DNA of 60,439 nucleotides from an uncultured Prevotellaceae bacterium (GTDB lineage Bacteria; Bacteroidota; Bacteroidia; Bacteroidales; Bacteroidaceae), in NCBI GenBank assembly GCA_902784065.1, contig CACZTJ010000023.1, positions 1 through 60,439 of the forward strand, in the 5' to 3' direction. A program made the translations under genes and the position numbers. The notes beneath the pieces were generated by a model. The model had not been told where the DNA came from. It searched no databases and saw only the letters and a program-made list of their open reading frames with translations. Of this stretch, positions 44,319 through 53,785 are shown piece by piece (position 1 is the stretch's first letter; each line of letters starts with the position of its first letter).

Positions 44319-45146
44319 TTTTGCTAATCGAATGCCTTCCTCTTCGATGATTATCAGCCTGCGTTTATATAGATCGCCTACAGCTTTCTTAAAAGCTTTC
44401 TTGGAAACCTGGAAGCGGTCGTAGATCAGTTCTGCAGGCGATTTGTCGCCTAAGTTGCAATAACCATCATTCTCGTAGAGATAGCGGAGCAGCACCTCTG
44501 CGAAGTCGAGGGTGTGCTGTCGGCCTGTAGGTTGCAGTGTCAGATCTATCTTACCGTCCTGACGCACATGATCTATATAGCCTGTCAGGCGATCTCCGCT
44601 GTGCAAAGGGCGGAAGATCTGATTCTCATAGATCTGTCCCTGATATTTGTTGTCCACTATCGCCTTGAAACCCAGGTCAGTCTTCTGCCACACCAGCACA
44701 TCGACGGGGGTGCCATGGGTGAGGGTTTCAGGTGTCGTGAGGTGTTTATCCACCTTGGCTGTCGCCATCAGACGGTAGCTGTCTTCATCCACCTTAATAT
44801 ATACGATATAGCTGTGGCCCTGTTCCATCCGCTTCTTCTGTTCACGGAAGGGGCAGAAGAGATCCTTCATCAGTCCCCATTTCAGAAAGGCACCATACTG
44901 GTTCACCCACGCCACTTCAAGATAGGCAAACTCACCCACCTTGGCATAGGGGTGCTCCGTGGTTGCCACAGGGCGCTCTTCCTGATCCAGATAGAGGAAC
45001 ACCTCTATCTCGTCACCAACGTGCATGTCTTTCGTCACGTAACGCTGGGGAAGGAGAATCTCACCTTCCTCACCACCGTCAAGATACAGTCCGAAATCTA
45101 CAGACTTGACTATTCTGAGAGTATTGTAGTCTCCGAGTCTAAGCAT
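44316..45146 (-). CDS. CvfB-like S1 RNA-binding protein
   Basis: A 276-residue protein with three S1-like OB domains and a C-terminal winged helix, as in the CvfB family. N-terminal [40 protein letters not shown] (about residue 73), [20 protein letters not shown] (about 157), and the C-terminal [23 protein letters not shown] stretch (about 234). It probably binds RNA and affects translation or expression; CvfB is known from Staphylococcus as a virulence-factor regulator. Its start codon lies 37 bases inside the lolD gene upstream. Confidence 0.85.
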   Translation of the reverse strand: MLRLGDYNTLRIVKSVDFGLYLDGGEEGEILLPQRYVTKDMHVGDEIEVFLYLDQEERPVATTEHPYAKVGEFAYLEVAWVNQYGAFLKWGLMKDLFCPFREQKKRMEQGHSYIVYIKVDEDSYRLMATAKVDKHLTTPETLTHGTPVDVLVWQKTDLGFKAIVDNKYQGQIYENQIFRPLHSGDRLTGYIDHVRQDGKIDLTLQPTGRQHTLDFAEVLLRYLYENDGYCNLGDKSPAELIYDRFQVSKKAFKKAVGDLYKRRLIIIEEEGIRLAK

Positions 45147-45817
45147 GTTTCCTGAGGTATTAATGGGGTTTCTATCAGTCCGTCGCGCAGATGGATGGTT
45201 CTATCTGTGATCTTTGCCAGTTCTTCATCATGTGTCACAATCACAAAAGTCTGTCCGAACTGATCGCGCAGATCGAAAAACAGCTGGTGCAACTCTTCCT
45301 TGTTCTTTGTGTCGAGAGAGCCTGATGGTTCATCTGCCAGAATCACGGCAGGATGGTTCACTAAGGCACGAGCCACTGCGATGCGCTGTTTCTCACCACC
45401 AGAGAGCTCGTTGGGCTTGTGTGAGGCACGGTCCGACAGCTTCATGAATGCCAGCAGTTCTTCTGCCCGCTGTCGGGCCAGCTTGCTGGATACACCTGCT
45501 ATATAGGCAGGAATCATGATGTTCTCAATAGCCGTAAACTCAGGGAGCAGCTGGTGAAACTGGAACACGAATCCAATATGCTGGTTGCGGAAGTCAGACA
45601 GCTTTTTCTGACTGAGGCGTGTCACATCGATGTCGTTAATCTGTATCGACCCTGTATCTGGGCGATCCAGCGTGCCGATAATCTGCAGGAGGGTGGTCTT
45701 ACCAGCACCGCTGGGACCAACGATACTCACAACCTCACCTTTGCCGATATGCAGGTCGATGCCTTTCAGCACCTGCAGCGAGCCGAAACTCTTGGTAATA
45801 TTCTTAATATCTATCAT
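45110..45817 (-). CDS. lolD: LolD-like ABC transporter ATP-binding protein
   Basis: A 235-residue ATPase. Walker [12 protein letters not shown] (about residue 34), signature [15 protein letters not shown] (about 140), Walker [10 protein letters not shown] (about 160) and H-loop [11 protein letters not shown]. The [20 protein letters not shown] segment is typical of the LolD/MacB group, which drives lipoprotein release from the inner membrane. The matching permease (LolCE) is not adjacent. Its start overlaps the antiporter stop by 4 bases, and the next gene starts inside it. Confidence 0.9.
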   Translation of the reverse strand: MIDIKNITKSFGSLQVLKGIDLHIGKGEVVSIVGPSGAGKTTLLQIIGTLDRPDTGSIQINDIDVTRLSQKKLSDFRNQHIGFVFQFHQLLPEFTAIENIMIPAYIAGVSSKLARQRAEELLAFMKLSDRASHKPNELSGGEKQRIAVARALVNHPAVILADEPSGSLDTKNKEELHQLFFDLRDQFGQTFVIVTHDEELAKITDRTIHLRDGLIETPLIPQETCLDSETTILSE

Positions 45818-47958
45818 AACTTTTTAGCTTTCTCATTTTTATCATGGAGCCAACGCGAGATACTGTCGTAGATACTCTTCTCCTCGTGGTGCTGGGCCTC
45901 AGTGAAGCTCATGCGGTCTTCCTTCTGCTCACCGAACTGGTCAGGGAAGACAATCATCAGGTTCTTACCAGAGAAGTGCTTCTGCAACTCATCAGGCAGT
46001 CGCTCCAGTGCAGTCTTATACGAGATGGTGCCTTTACGGGCAGTTACCACCACGAAGAGATGGTCCCCAGAGATGTCTGATGCCAACTGGGGCAGTTCGT
46101 TCCAGTGGTTCATCTGGGTGTATTCAGCCCTTACGTTCGGATGGCGGTTGTTGATATACTCCGCAATCAGCTCCAACGACTCCTGACGTCCATGGAACTG
46201 GATCCTGCAATCCAGCTGTCCTGCGAGACGACTCAGGCGTTCCAGCCAGCGGTGGAAACCTGGTTCGAACTCTGCCCTCGAGGGTACAGCCACCTGGATA
46301 CGGCGCAACGTATTCATAGGCTGGACAAAACGGGTGAGGATAATCTGACGGTTCAAGCCGTTATACAGGCTCTGGATGAAATCACCCCAGAATCGCGGGT
46401 TGTTATCCGTATGCACGTGCATGCCCATGATAATCTCCGAACAGGCAGACTCGCGGAAGGCATGCTTGATGCCGTTGGCGATGTTCGTAGCCAGGCGCAC
46501 CTGTGTCTGCACCCTCACCTCTGAGGCGCTGGCCTGCTGCTGCAGGCGCTCCAGGAGGCGCAGCCCCTGTTCGCGTGAGGTGTTGCTGCGGATACCGTCA
46601 TACACCACGTTGAGTGCTACCAGCTCTCTGTTCAGTCGCTGGTTACGTATGGTGGTGGCAAGTGTCAACAGCTGTGGCGCAATCTCAGGGTATTTTACGC
46701 AGATCAATATCTTCTCGTCATCCTCGCCAGCAGACACTTCATTGCGCAGATAGGTCTTCTCCTGAATGATGATCTGTTTGGAGGCGTGCTGCGTCATCAG
46801 CGTACTGATCACACAGGTGAAGAGAATCATCATAACCACACCATTGAGCATGATGTCATCGATGAGATACACACCTGGTGCCACTTCTAAGCGCATTCCT
46901 ACCAGCACCATGGCGATGGCACCTGCCGCATGGGCAGAGGTGAGTCCGAACATCATGTGACCATCTGCCTTCGACAAGCGGAACAGCAGACTGGAGATAT
47001 AAGCGGCGACAGCCTTTCCAAAGGTGCCGAAGAACACGATGAGGAACACCGTCCACACCATATCGATACCAGAGAAGATGGTTCGCACATTGATGAGCAT
47101 ACCCACACCAATCAGGAAGTAGGGGATGAACAGGGCGTTACCGATAAACTCAATGCGGTTCATGAGTGGTGAGACGCGTGGGATGTACCTGTTGAGGATC
47201 AATCCCGAGAAGAAGGCGCCGAAGATACCCTCAAGGCCGATGAGTGAGGTGAGTGCCGCACTCAGGAACATGATACCCAGCACAAAGATATACTGCATCA
47301 CAGCATCACTGTAGCGGCGCAGGAAATAGCGTGTCAGTTTGGGGATCAGGATGATACTGCCGATGCAGAACAGGGCGAACTTCAGGATGAAAAGCGGCCA
47401 GTAGATCCAGCCGTTACTGCCGTCATAGGTGCCAGAGATTGCTGCCAGCATGACAAGTGCCATAAACAGCGAGATCATCGACGAACCCACACTCAGACTG
47501 ACGCTCGGATGCCGTTGCAGACCATAACGCCCTATGATGGGGTAGGCTATCAGTGTGTTCGATGCCATGATACAACCCAGCAGGAACGAGGCAGAACCAG
47601 AATATCCCAGAAGGGTGATAGCCATGATATAGGTGAGGATCAGCGGCACGAAACAGGTGAGCAGTCCGAAGATCATAAACTGTTGGGAGTGCTTCTTCAC
47701 ACCCTCCATATCCATCTCCAGTCCGGCTAGGAACATGATATAGTAGAGACCCACACGTCCAAACAGCTCGAATGAGTTGTCGCGCTCCAGGATATTGAAG
47801 CCATATTGCCCGATAACGACACCTGCCAGCACCATGCCGATGATATGCGGAATACGCAATTTACTCATCACAATAGGAGCAAACAGAATAATCATCAGCA
47901 CCACAAAGAAGACCAATGTGGGGTCAGTAATAGGGAAATATGCAGATAATAATGTCAT
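45814..47958 (-). CDS. CPA2-type cation:proton antiporter with C-terminal UspA-like region
   Basis: A protein of about 714 residues. About twelve membrane helices (residues 1-400) match the Na+/H+ exchanger family ([56 protein letters not shown]). The C-terminal 290 residues are cytoplasmic and look like two universal-stress-protein-like halves. The start at 47958 ([13 protein letters not shown]) is preferred: the frame stays open to 48063, but a TAACTTTG box (47967-47974) lies just before the ATG, so the upstream part would not be transcribed. The mRNA would be nearly leaderless. It is the first gene of an antiporter-lolD-cvfB unit. Confidence 0.88.
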   Translation of the reverse strand: MTLLSAYFPITDPTLVFFVVLMIILFAPIVMSKLRIPHIIGMVLAGVVIGQYGFNILERDNSFELFGRVGLYYIMFLAGLEMDMEGVKKHSQQFMIFGLLTCFVPLILTYIMAITLLGYSGSASFLLGCIMASNTLIAYPIIGRYGLQRHPSVSLSVGSSMISLFMALVMLAAISGTYDGSNGWIYWPLFILKFALFCIGSIILIPKLTRYFLRRYSDAVMQYIFVLGIMFLSAALTSLIGLEGIFGAFFSGLILNRYIPRVSPLMNRIEFIGNALFIPYFLIGVGMLINVRTIFSGIDMVWTVFLIVFFGTFGKAVAAYISSLLFRLSKADGHMMFGLTSAHAAGAIAMVLVGMRLEVAPGVYLIDDIMLNGVVMMILFTCVISTLMTQHASKQIIIQEKTYLRNEVSAGEDDEKILICVKYPEIAPQLLTLATTIRNQRLNRELVALNVVYDGIRSNTSREQGLRLLERLQQQASASEVRVQTQVRLATNIANGIKHAFRESACSEIIMGMHVHTDNNPRFWGDFIQSLYNGLNRQIILTRFVQPMNTLRRIQVAVPSRAEFEPGFHRWLERLSRLAGQLDCRIQFHGRQESLELIAEYINNRHPNVRAEYTQMNHWNELPQLASDISGDHLFVVVTARKGTISYKTALERLPDELQKHFSGKNLMIVFPDQFGEQKEDRMSFTEAQHHEEKSIYDSISRWLHDKNEKAKKL

Positions 47959-47966
47959 TTCTGCTG

Positions 47967-48004
47967 CAAAGTTAGTGATTTTTCGATAAATATTACTATC
48001 TTTG
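47967..48004. promoter_or_regulatory. Divergent promoter boxes for the antiporter and asd
   Basis: Minus-strand TAACTTTG (47967-47974) and plus-strand TATCTTTG (47997-48004), only 22 bases apart. The −33 boxes are weak or overlap each other. Confidence 0.55.
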
Positions 48005-48038
48005 CAGCCAAATTTAATCAATTTGTAAATTAGACAGT

Positions 48039-48947
48039 ATGAAAGTTGCAATTGTAGGTGCAAGTGGAGCCGTAGGACAGGAGTTTCTGCGGATTCTTCA
48101 GCATAACGACGATTTCAAGGATGTGGATATCGCCTTTACCAGTGCAGGTGCTGGTACATCGAAGGAATTTGCTGAGACCATTACGAAGTATGGTGCCGTG
48201 ATGATCGACAACTCCAGTGCTTTCCGTATGGACGACGATGTGCCCCTGGTAGTGCCTGAGTGTAATGCTGCTGATGCCCTGAACCGCCCCCGTGGTATCA
48301 TTGCCAATCCTAACTGTACCACCATCATGATGGTAGTGGTGCTTCAGCCGTTGGAGCAGATCTCTCACATCAAGCGCATCCATGTGTCGAGCTATCAGAG
48401 TGCTTCTGGTGCTGGTGCAGCAGCAATGGCAGAGTTGCAGCAGCAGTATAAGGAGATGGTAGAAGAGGGTGAGGTGAAGACCATCAAGAAGTTCGCCCAC
48501 CAGCTGGCCTATAACGTGATCCCCCAGATCGACGTGTTCCAGCCCAATGGCTACACGAAGGAGGAGATGAAGATGTACAATGAGACCCGTAAGATCATGC
48601 ATACCGATGCCAAGTGCTCGGCGATGTGTGTACGCGTATCGTCTCTGCGCTCTCACTCTGAGAGTGTGTGGATCGAGACCGAGAAGCCCATCAGCGTTGA
48701 GGAGGCTCAGAAGGCTATTGCCGCAGCTCCTGGCTGTACGCTGAAGGATGATCCTGCTACGCTGACCTATCCGATGCCGATGGAGACAGCTGGCAAGGAT
48801 GATATCTATGTAGGTCGTGTACGTAAGGACCTCTCTGATGAGAATGGTCTTACCTTCTGGCTCTCAGGCGACCAGATCCGTAAGGGTGCTGCCCTGAATG
48901 CTGTTCAGATTGCGGAGTACCTGATTCAAGTAGGAAATGTTAAGTAA
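48039..48947 (+). CDS. asd: Aspartate-semialdehyde dehydrogenase, lacking about 35 internal residues
   Basis: A 302-residue version of an enzyme that normally has about 336. It makes aspartate semialdehyde, the branch point to lysine/DAP, threonine and methionine. The N-terminal [14 protein letters not shown] runs straight into [20 protein letters not shown]; in related proteins about 35 residues lie between (DERNFP..., the LFGSSRSAG phosphate-binding loop and following strands). The reading frame is kept (about 105 bp missing at 48098/48099). The catalytic Cys in [10 protein letters not shown] (about residue 97), RSHSESVWI and the C-terminal [20 protein letters not shown] are intact. Without that segment NADP binding should fail, so this is probably a damaged gene or an assembly error. 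Confidence 0.85.
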   Translation: MKVAIVGASGAVGQEFLRILQHNDDFKDVDIAFTSAGAGTSKEFAETITKYGAVMIDNSSAFRMDDDVPLVVPECNAADALNRPRGIIANPNCTTIMMVVVLQPLEQISHIKRIHVSSYQSASGAGAAAMAELQQQYKEMVEEGEVKTIKKFAHQLAYNVIPQIDVFQPNGYTKEEMKMYNETRKIMHTDAKCSAMCVRVSSLRSHSESVWIETEKPISVEEAQKAIAAAPGCTLKDDPATLTYPMPMETAGKDDIYVGRVRKDLSDENGLTFWLSGDQIRKGAALNAVQIAEYLIQVGNVK

Positions 48948-49416
48948 GAAGATCCATTATATCTATAGGGCAGCCTTTATGACTGCCCTATTATGCTTGT
49001 TTAGCTGTTCTGGTGGTGATGACGACGGTCGCCGCCTGGGTGAGGTGATTGTTGGCACCTGGCAGCGTGGCTGGAACGAAGGCGATATCATTATCGAAGG
49101 CGATCCGGATGTTAAGCCTGATAATCTCACCTACGACCTGTTCTATTTCTACGGCGATGGCAAATATAACGGTATGGTTCGCGATGGTTCTTTCCTGACA
49201 GTTGACACTGATGGAGAGATGATCTTCGAGGGCTCATACCAGTGTGACAATAATAATCTGAAGTTGGATTGTGTGAACAGCTCAGGTGAGTCGCGAAAGA
49301 TTCTGGCTCAGGTTCTGTGGTTCACCGACAAAGAGATGCAACTGCGTTATGTCAACGATGATTATGACATCACCGTTACTGTCATCATCCGTAAAGTCTC
49401 TGATTCCGTTCAGTAA
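48937..49416 (+). CDS. Small lipoprotein of unknown function
   Basis: A 159-residue protein: N-terminal hydrophobic segment with lipobox FSC (Cys about residue 24, followed by SGGDDD), then a compact beta-rich domain ([29 protein letters not shown]) with a layout like lipocalin-type small lipoproteins of Bacteroidota. No family can be named with confidence. It overlaps the last 11 bases of asd and is probably translated from the same transcript. It converges with the DUF4249-like gene; no hairpin is evident between them. Confidence 0.7.
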   Translation: MLSKKIHYIYRAAFMTALLCLFSCSGGDDDGRRLGEVIVGTWQRGWNEGDIIIEGDPDVKPDNLTYDLFYFYGDGKYNGMVRDGSFLTVDTDGEMIFEGSYQCDNNNLKLDCVNSSGESRKILAQVLWFTDKEMQLRYVNDDYDITVTVIIRKVSDSVQ

Positions 49417-49431
49417 GAGTCCCCTTTCTTA

Positions 49432-50238
49432 TTACTCATCCTCTACGTCTGCCTCGTGGAACTCGCAGTCGTAGGTGATCTGGCTGTAGGCTGAGAAGTA
49501 GCCCAGGCATCCCCCTGTGAAGTTAGGCAGCGGGTTGGTACCTGTATTGTCCATGATCTGCATGGAGTAGAAGTAGTCGTAAGTCTTCTGGTCGATGGCG
49601 CGTATCTCGATATGCAGATAGTCGTCCTCTCTTAGCAGGTCCTCGTCATCGCTGCCTTCGCGTGCAAAGGTGAAGAGCTGTTGCAGCTCCTTGTTCGGAT
49701 TCTGGTCGTCGCGCTTCACGGCCCAGCGATAGCCTGTACCATTGCGGTAGATGTGCATGAAATACCAGTTGTCCTCGTTGGGGATGTCCTGCAGCATCAG
49801 CTCTCCCATCTGGTAATACTCCGACATGATCTTCTTCCTGATAAAGCGCCAGCTGTTCATCATCGGCATCTTCTGCATGACGGAACTTGAGGTGAAGTGG
49901 TTGCCATCGAACGTGATGTCGATGGTGTATTCCACGCCAGGCGTACCCTTGGCTGATGCCTTATAGGTACCGTTTTTGGTGTAGTTGAGGTTGTATTGCG
50001 AGCCGTCGCTGGCTGTGATCACCACCTTTGCCTGACTGATATCGCTCTGTGTTGAGTTATCATCCATATTGTTCGTCTGGCTGATGCGTGCCTCCATGCC
50101 TTCGTTCGACACCGATGCCTCTACCACATAGAGGGGTGCTACCTGGTGGTAGTCAATCTCGATGTCTTTCTTGCAGGATGTTCCTAGAAGCCCGATGCAT
50201 CCCAGAATGCCTATTAGAATCAGCTGATGATATCTCAT
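49432..50238 (-). CDS. DUF4249-family lipoprotein
   Basis: A 268-residue lipoprotein (lipobox TSC, Cys about residue 22, then KKDIEIDY). DUF4249 proteins are outer-membrane lipoproteins encoded next to TonB-dependent receptors and are thought to work with them, much as SusD does for SusC. Stretches such as LYVVEASVSNEGMEARISQT, VEYTIDITFDGNHFTSSSVM and YFYSMQIMDNTGTNPLPNF are typical. It is 5 bases downstream of the receptor gene in one operon. The ligand is unknown. Confidence 0.8.
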   Translation of the reverse strand: MRYHQLILIGILGCIGLLGTSCKKDIEIDYHQVAPLYVVEASVSNEGMEARISQTNNMDDNSTQSDISQAKVVITASDGSQYNLNYTKNGTYKASAKGTPGVEYTIDITFDGNHFTSSSVMQKMPMMNSWRFIRKKIMSEYYQMGELMLQDIPNEDNWYFMHIYRNGTGYRWAVKRDDQNPNKELQQLFTFAREGSDDEDLLREDDYLHIEIRAIDQKTYDYFYSMQIMDNTGTNPLPNFTGGCLGYFSAYSQITYDCEFHEADVEDE

Positions 50239-50243
50239 GTTTC

Positions 50244-52307
50244 CTAGAATTTTATGTTGAATGATACTGACGGCACGATGCCGAAGAGACTATACTGTAC
50301 GGCACGAGTGCGTGCGCCGTTCTCGCTGTCCTCGAAGTTAATCAGGAACGGGTTGTAACGGTTGTAGAGGTTGTAGATGCCAAACACCCACTCACGCGTC
50401 ACCTTCTCTCCGCGCTTGGTCCATGAGGCACTCACATCCAGACGATGGTAGTCTGGTGCCCGATAGCCGTTACGCTCAGCGTAGTAGTAGATCCAGTTGT
50501 CTATGATCTGATATTTGCCGCTGGGTGCCGTGAAGGCCTGTCCGCTATTGAATACCCATGCCGCATTGATGGTCCAGCGATCAGAGAGCCTATAGGTACC
50601 CACGATGTTGATGTCGTGCCTTCTGTCGTTGTTGGCGTCATACCATTCACCGTTGTTGATGCCGTCGATTCTCGTTTTCGACCAAGCTAGCGTATAGGCG
50701 ATCCATCCCGTCAGTCTGCCCATGTTCTTACGGGCGCAGAACTCCATACCGTAGCTCTTGCCTTCACCCGACAGGATCAGTCGCTCCAGCTCAATCTCGC
50801 TGCTGAAGCTCTTACCGTCGCGATAGTCGAGCACGTTTTTTGTCTTCCTGTAATAGCCCTCCATCGAGAAGTCATATTCCTGTTCGGGGGTCATCACATA
50901 CACACCAGCACTCACCTGATCAGCGATCTCAGGCTTGAAGAGGTTACTGCTGATGGCATAGCGGTCGAAGGGGGTAGAGGTGTTCTGGTTTCTCAGGGCG
51001 TGAATGTTCTGCGAGGTACGGGCATAAGCCAGTTTCACACTTGTCAGCTCCGTAGGCTGTATGCTGATGCTGGCCCTGGGCTCAAGCACCTTATGGGTGG
51101 TCACAATCTCGTTTTTACCATAGTTATAGTACCAGGCGATGCTGCCGTCAGGATCTAGGTCGTAATAGAGCGATCCGCCGAGTGGTGAGAACAGGTTCAG
51201 ACGGAGGCCTGCCGATAAGGTGAACTTCTCAGAGAACTTAAAAGTGCCGTTCACCCAGGCGTTGTTCTCCCAGGCTCTTCGTTCCTCCTTGCCATATTTG
51301 GTTACCACCTGCCATTCAGCCGATTTCACGTTGATCAGCGAGGTCTGGAAACCAGCCTTCAACTGATAGGGCTCTCCCAGGTTGATGGTGAAGTCCTGTC
51401 TGAAACTTCCCTGACGGATGTGTCCCTTATACCAGAGGTTCATCCCCACGAAATCTACGCCGTTGTCATTGCCGTAGCCACTATAATATATGGTGGACTG
51501 CGAGTTTGAGCCGCCATTGAAGTGGTGCAGCCATTTCAGACTTCCCATCAGGTTGTTCCAGCGTATGTCCACCATCTTATCCACTGCCGTACGGTCGTAG
51601 CCCGTGAAGAATGTCAGGAACAGCTGGTCTCTGCGACCGATGATCCAGTCAAACTTCGCATTGATATCGTAGAAAAAGAGGGTGTTATCCCTGAAGTCGG
51701 GCGACAATTTCAGAAACAAGTCCATATACGTGCGTCTGGCCGTGATGAGGAAGGAGGCCTTGTCCTTCACGATAGGGCCCTCGAAGGTACCCTTTGCAGC
51801 CAACAGGCCGATGGTGGCAGCGCCATGATAGTGCTGCTTGTCGCCTGTTCGTGCAGAGATGTCCAGCACTGCCGACGTAGCGCCGCCATACTGGGCGGGC
51901 AGCAGTCCCTTGTAGAGCGTAGCCCCTGCCAGCGCATCATCGTTGAAGGCAGAGAACAGACCACCCACATGTCCTACATTATAAATAGGTGCATTGTCGT
52001 AGAGCACCAGGTTCTGGGCCGATGTGCCGCCACGCACCTGGAAGCTGCTGGAGGCGTCGCTCTCCGACTTAACGCCAGGCAGCCACTGGATCGAGCGCAT
52101 GATGTCGTGCTCACCAAAGAGCTGGGGCGTCGCTGTCAGTTCCTCTATCTGTATCACCTCGGCACCCGTCTGCACGTTCTGAATGCGCTGTCGCACAGAG
52201 TTGGAAGTCACCACCACCTCGTCCAGCTGCTCAGTGCGGATGGAGTCTTCTGGTTCTGGTGTACCTATTGCCAGACAAACGGATAAAATGATGTTAAATC
52301 CAATCAT
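50244..52307 (-). CDS. TonB-dependent outer-membrane receptor
   Basis: A 687-residue receptor with a signal peptide, a short TonB-box-like segment (EQLDEVVVTSNSV), a plug domain (residues about 40-150; SIQWLPGVKSESDASSSFQV, LVLYDNAPIYN) and a C-terminal 22-strand-type barrel ending in a phenylalanine-rich tail (SFNIKF). It lacks the N-terminal CarboxypepD_reg domain seen in SusC-type receptors. With the DUF4249-like lipoprotein it forms an import pair for an unknown ligand. A TACCTTTG box at 52313-52320 serves this unit. Confidence 0.88.
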   Translation of the reverse strand: MIGFNIILSVCLAIGTPEPEDSIRTEQLDEVVVTSNSVRQRIQNVQTGAEVIQIEELTATPQLFGEHDIMRSIQWLPGVKSESDASSSFQVRGGTSAQNLVLYDNAPIYNVGHVGGLFSAFNDDALAGATLYKGLLPAQYGGATSAVLDISARTGDKQHYHGAATIGLLAAKGTFEGPIVKDKASFLITARRTYMDLFLKLSPDFRDNTLFFYDINAKFDWIIGRRDQLFLTFFTGYDRTAVDKMVDIRWNNLMGSLKWLHHFNGGSNSQSTIYYSGYGNDNGVDFVGMNLWYKGHIRQGSFRQDFTINLGEPYQLKAGFQTSLINVKSAEWQVVTKYGKEERRAWENNAWVNGTFKFSEKFTLSAGLRLNLFSPLGGSLYYDLDPDGSIAWYYNYGKNEIVTTHKVLEPRASISIQPTELTSVKLAYARTSQNIHALRNQNTSTPFDRYAISSNLFKPEIADQVSAGVYVMTPEQEYDFSMEGYYRKTKNVLDYRDGKSFSSEIELERLILSGEGKSYGMEFCARKNMGRLTGWIAYTLAWSKTRIDGINNGEWYDANNDRRHDINIVGTYRLSDRWTINAAWVFNSGQAFTAPSGKYQIIDNWIYYYAERNGYRAPDYHRLDVSASWTKRGEKVTREWVFGIYNLYNRYNPFLINFEDSENGARTRAVQYSLFGIVPSVSFNIKF

Positions 52308-52312
52308 TAGTG

Positions 52313-52320
52313 CAAAGGTA
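52313..52320 (-). promoter_or_regulatory. −7 box of the TonB receptor operon
   Basis: Minus-strand TACCTTTG, 5 bases upstream of the annotated ATG; the −33 box is not clear. It implies a very short leader. Confidence 0.5.
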
Positions 52321-52347
52321 TGAAAAAAAAGAGAAATAATTGCTTAT

Positions 52348-52381
52348 TTACGAAAGAAATCGAAATTATTTCGTAATTTTG
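52348..52381 (+). promoter_or_regulatory. Promoter with inverted repeat for the lipoprotein gene at 52410
   Basis: TTACGAAA (52348-52355) and TTTCGTAA (52369-52376) are an exact inverted repeat with 13 bases between; the right half overlaps the −7 box TAATTTTG (52374-52381). A typical arrangement for a repressor or activator site. Confidence 0.5.
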
Positions 52382-52409
52382 CGCCAGAAATCTTTCAACT
52401 TGACTAGAA

Positions 52410-52880
52410 ATGAAGAAAATTGTATTCGCCTTGATGGCAATGGTGGCACTTGGTGCCTGCAGCAATGAAGAGAAGGATCTCTCTTATCGTGGTCTCTCTA
52501 TGGGCTTGCCCTTCCAGACTTTCTGCGACTCTCTGATGGCGCGTGGCTTTGCGGTTGACTCTGCCAAGACCGATTCCGCCTTTACCCGTGTGGTGATGGC
52601 TAACCCCACAGCGAATTACCGCCTGATGCTCGCCCAACAGGATGGTAAGGTGATCGCTCTTCAGGAGAACTACAAGATCTCTACCAACGACAGCACCCGT
52701 CAGCTCTGGCAGCAGTTGCGCGACGACTTCGAGAAGGAACTCGGCGCCTGGCCCAATATGCCGAAGCACGGCGACGACCACAAGGTAGCTAAGTTCGAGA
52801 CCGCTGGCGGTTTCATCACCCTCACACTCGAGAACACCTACACGCCTACGCTTCAGGTGCTTTACGAACGGAAGAAATAG
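52410..52880 (+). CDS. Small lipoprotein of unknown function
   Basis: A 156-residue lipoprotein (lipobox LGAC, Cys about residue 17). The mature part contains GLSMGLPFQTFCDSLMARGF and ends LENTYTPTLQVLYERKK; an alternating pattern suggests a small alpha/beta domain. I do not recognise the family. It is a single-gene unit with its own promoter and terminator, next to a TonB receptor operon that runs the other way. Confidence 0.7.
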   Translation: MKKIVFALMAMVALGACSNEEKDLSYRGLSMGLPFQTFCDSLMARGFAVDSAKTDSAFTRVVMANPTANYRLMLAQQDGKVIALQENYKISTNDSTRQLWQQLRDDFEKELGAWPNMPKHGDDHKVAKFETAGGFITLTLENTYTPTLQVLYERKK

Positions 52881-52886
52881 AAAAGC

Positions 52887-52919
52887 AATCGGGAGACCCA
52901 TCAAGGCCTCCCGATTTTG
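52887..52919. terminator. Terminator between the lipoprotein gene and cdsA
   Basis: AATCGGGAG / CTCCCGATT stem (9 bp) around ACCCATCAAGGC, followed by TTG; bidirectional between convergent genes. Confidence 0.7.
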
Positions 52920-52923
52920 TATC

Positions 52924-53772
52924 TTAGAGCATCGCTATCGTGTAGAGATAGACCACTGCGGCAGGAATCGCCATCAGCGACGAGTCGAAGCGGTCTAACA
53001 TACCGCCGTGTCCTGGTAGGATGTTGCCTGAATCCTTGATGCCAAGTGTACGCTTGAAGAGACTCTCCACCAGGTCGCCCCAAGTGCCGAACACCACGAT
53101 GGTCAGACCCAGTCCGGCCCATTCTGCTGCACCCAGTCCCAGATCGTTCACGCCATGCTGCTCTGTGAGATACCACACCAGCACGGCTACTGCCATCACT
53201 AGGATGCCGCCGCCAATGCTTCCCTCCCAGCTCTTGCCCGGAGAGATGCGTGGAAACAGCTTGTGCTTACCCAGCAGCGAACCGCAGATATACGCTCCCG
53301 TATCGTTGATCCAGAGAAACACGAACACGGAGAGGGGTGCCAGATAGCTGTAGGTGATGTCACCACCCGTCGAGCGGAAGGCCAGCACGTTCAGCAGCGA
53401 GAAGGGCAGGGCGATGTAGAGCTGGCTCATCATCGTGTAGGCCCAGTCGTTCACGGGATCCTGCTGCTTCAGATACAGCTCTGCCACCATCAGATAGACG
53501 ATGGAGATGAGGTAGGGGATGAACACCCCTGCCGACGTGATGCCCCCGTTATAGCCAGCCATTGCGAAGAAGAAATACACGCCCGCCACGGTACAGATCA
53601 GGCGGTTTACTGTGATGTTCTCACGATCGTTCACCAGTCCGGTAAACTCCCAGATGGTGAGTCCTGTCACCAGTGCAAAGAGCAGGATCATCGCCTCTGC
53701 CCGCAGGAAACAGCACACGATGGCGGCTACGAAAAACACCGCCGTAATGGTTCTGACGATAAAGTTATTCAT
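52924..53772 (-). CDS. cdsA: Phosphatidate cytidylyltransferase
   Basis: A 282-residue inner-membrane enzyme that makes CDP-diacylglycerol from phosphatidate and CTP, the entry point of phospholipid synthesis. Eight or so hydrophobic helices are visible; the family signature is near the C terminus (LGIKDSGNILPGHGGMLDRF, about residue 240). FLWINDTGAYICGSLLG and FPRISPGKSWEGSIGG are also typical. It lies 13 bases downstream of ftsH in the rsfS-ftsH-cdsA order typical for Bacteroidota. Confidence 0.95.
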   Translation of the reverse strand: MNNFIVRTITAVFFVAAIVCCFLRAEAMILLFALVTGLTIWEFTGLVNDRENITVNRLICTVAGVYFFFAMAGYNGGITSAGVFIPYLISIVYLMVAELYLKQQDPVNDWAYTMMSQLYIALPFSLLNVLAFRSTGGDITYSYLAPLSVFVFLWINDTGAYICGSLLGKHKLFPRISPGKSWEGSIGGGILVMAVAVLVWYLTEQHGVNDLGLGAAEWAGLGLTIVVFGTWGDLVESLFKRTLGIKDSGNILPGHGGMLDRFDSSLMAIPAAVVYLYTIAML

Positions 53773-53785
53773 ATCTCTTTCAATT

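Noticed and set aside
47959-48063. N-terminal extension of the antiporter (35 extra residues, [10 protein letters not shown]...)
   Set aside because: It lies upstream of the predicted −7 box and is not membrane-like; the start at 47958 fits family N termini.
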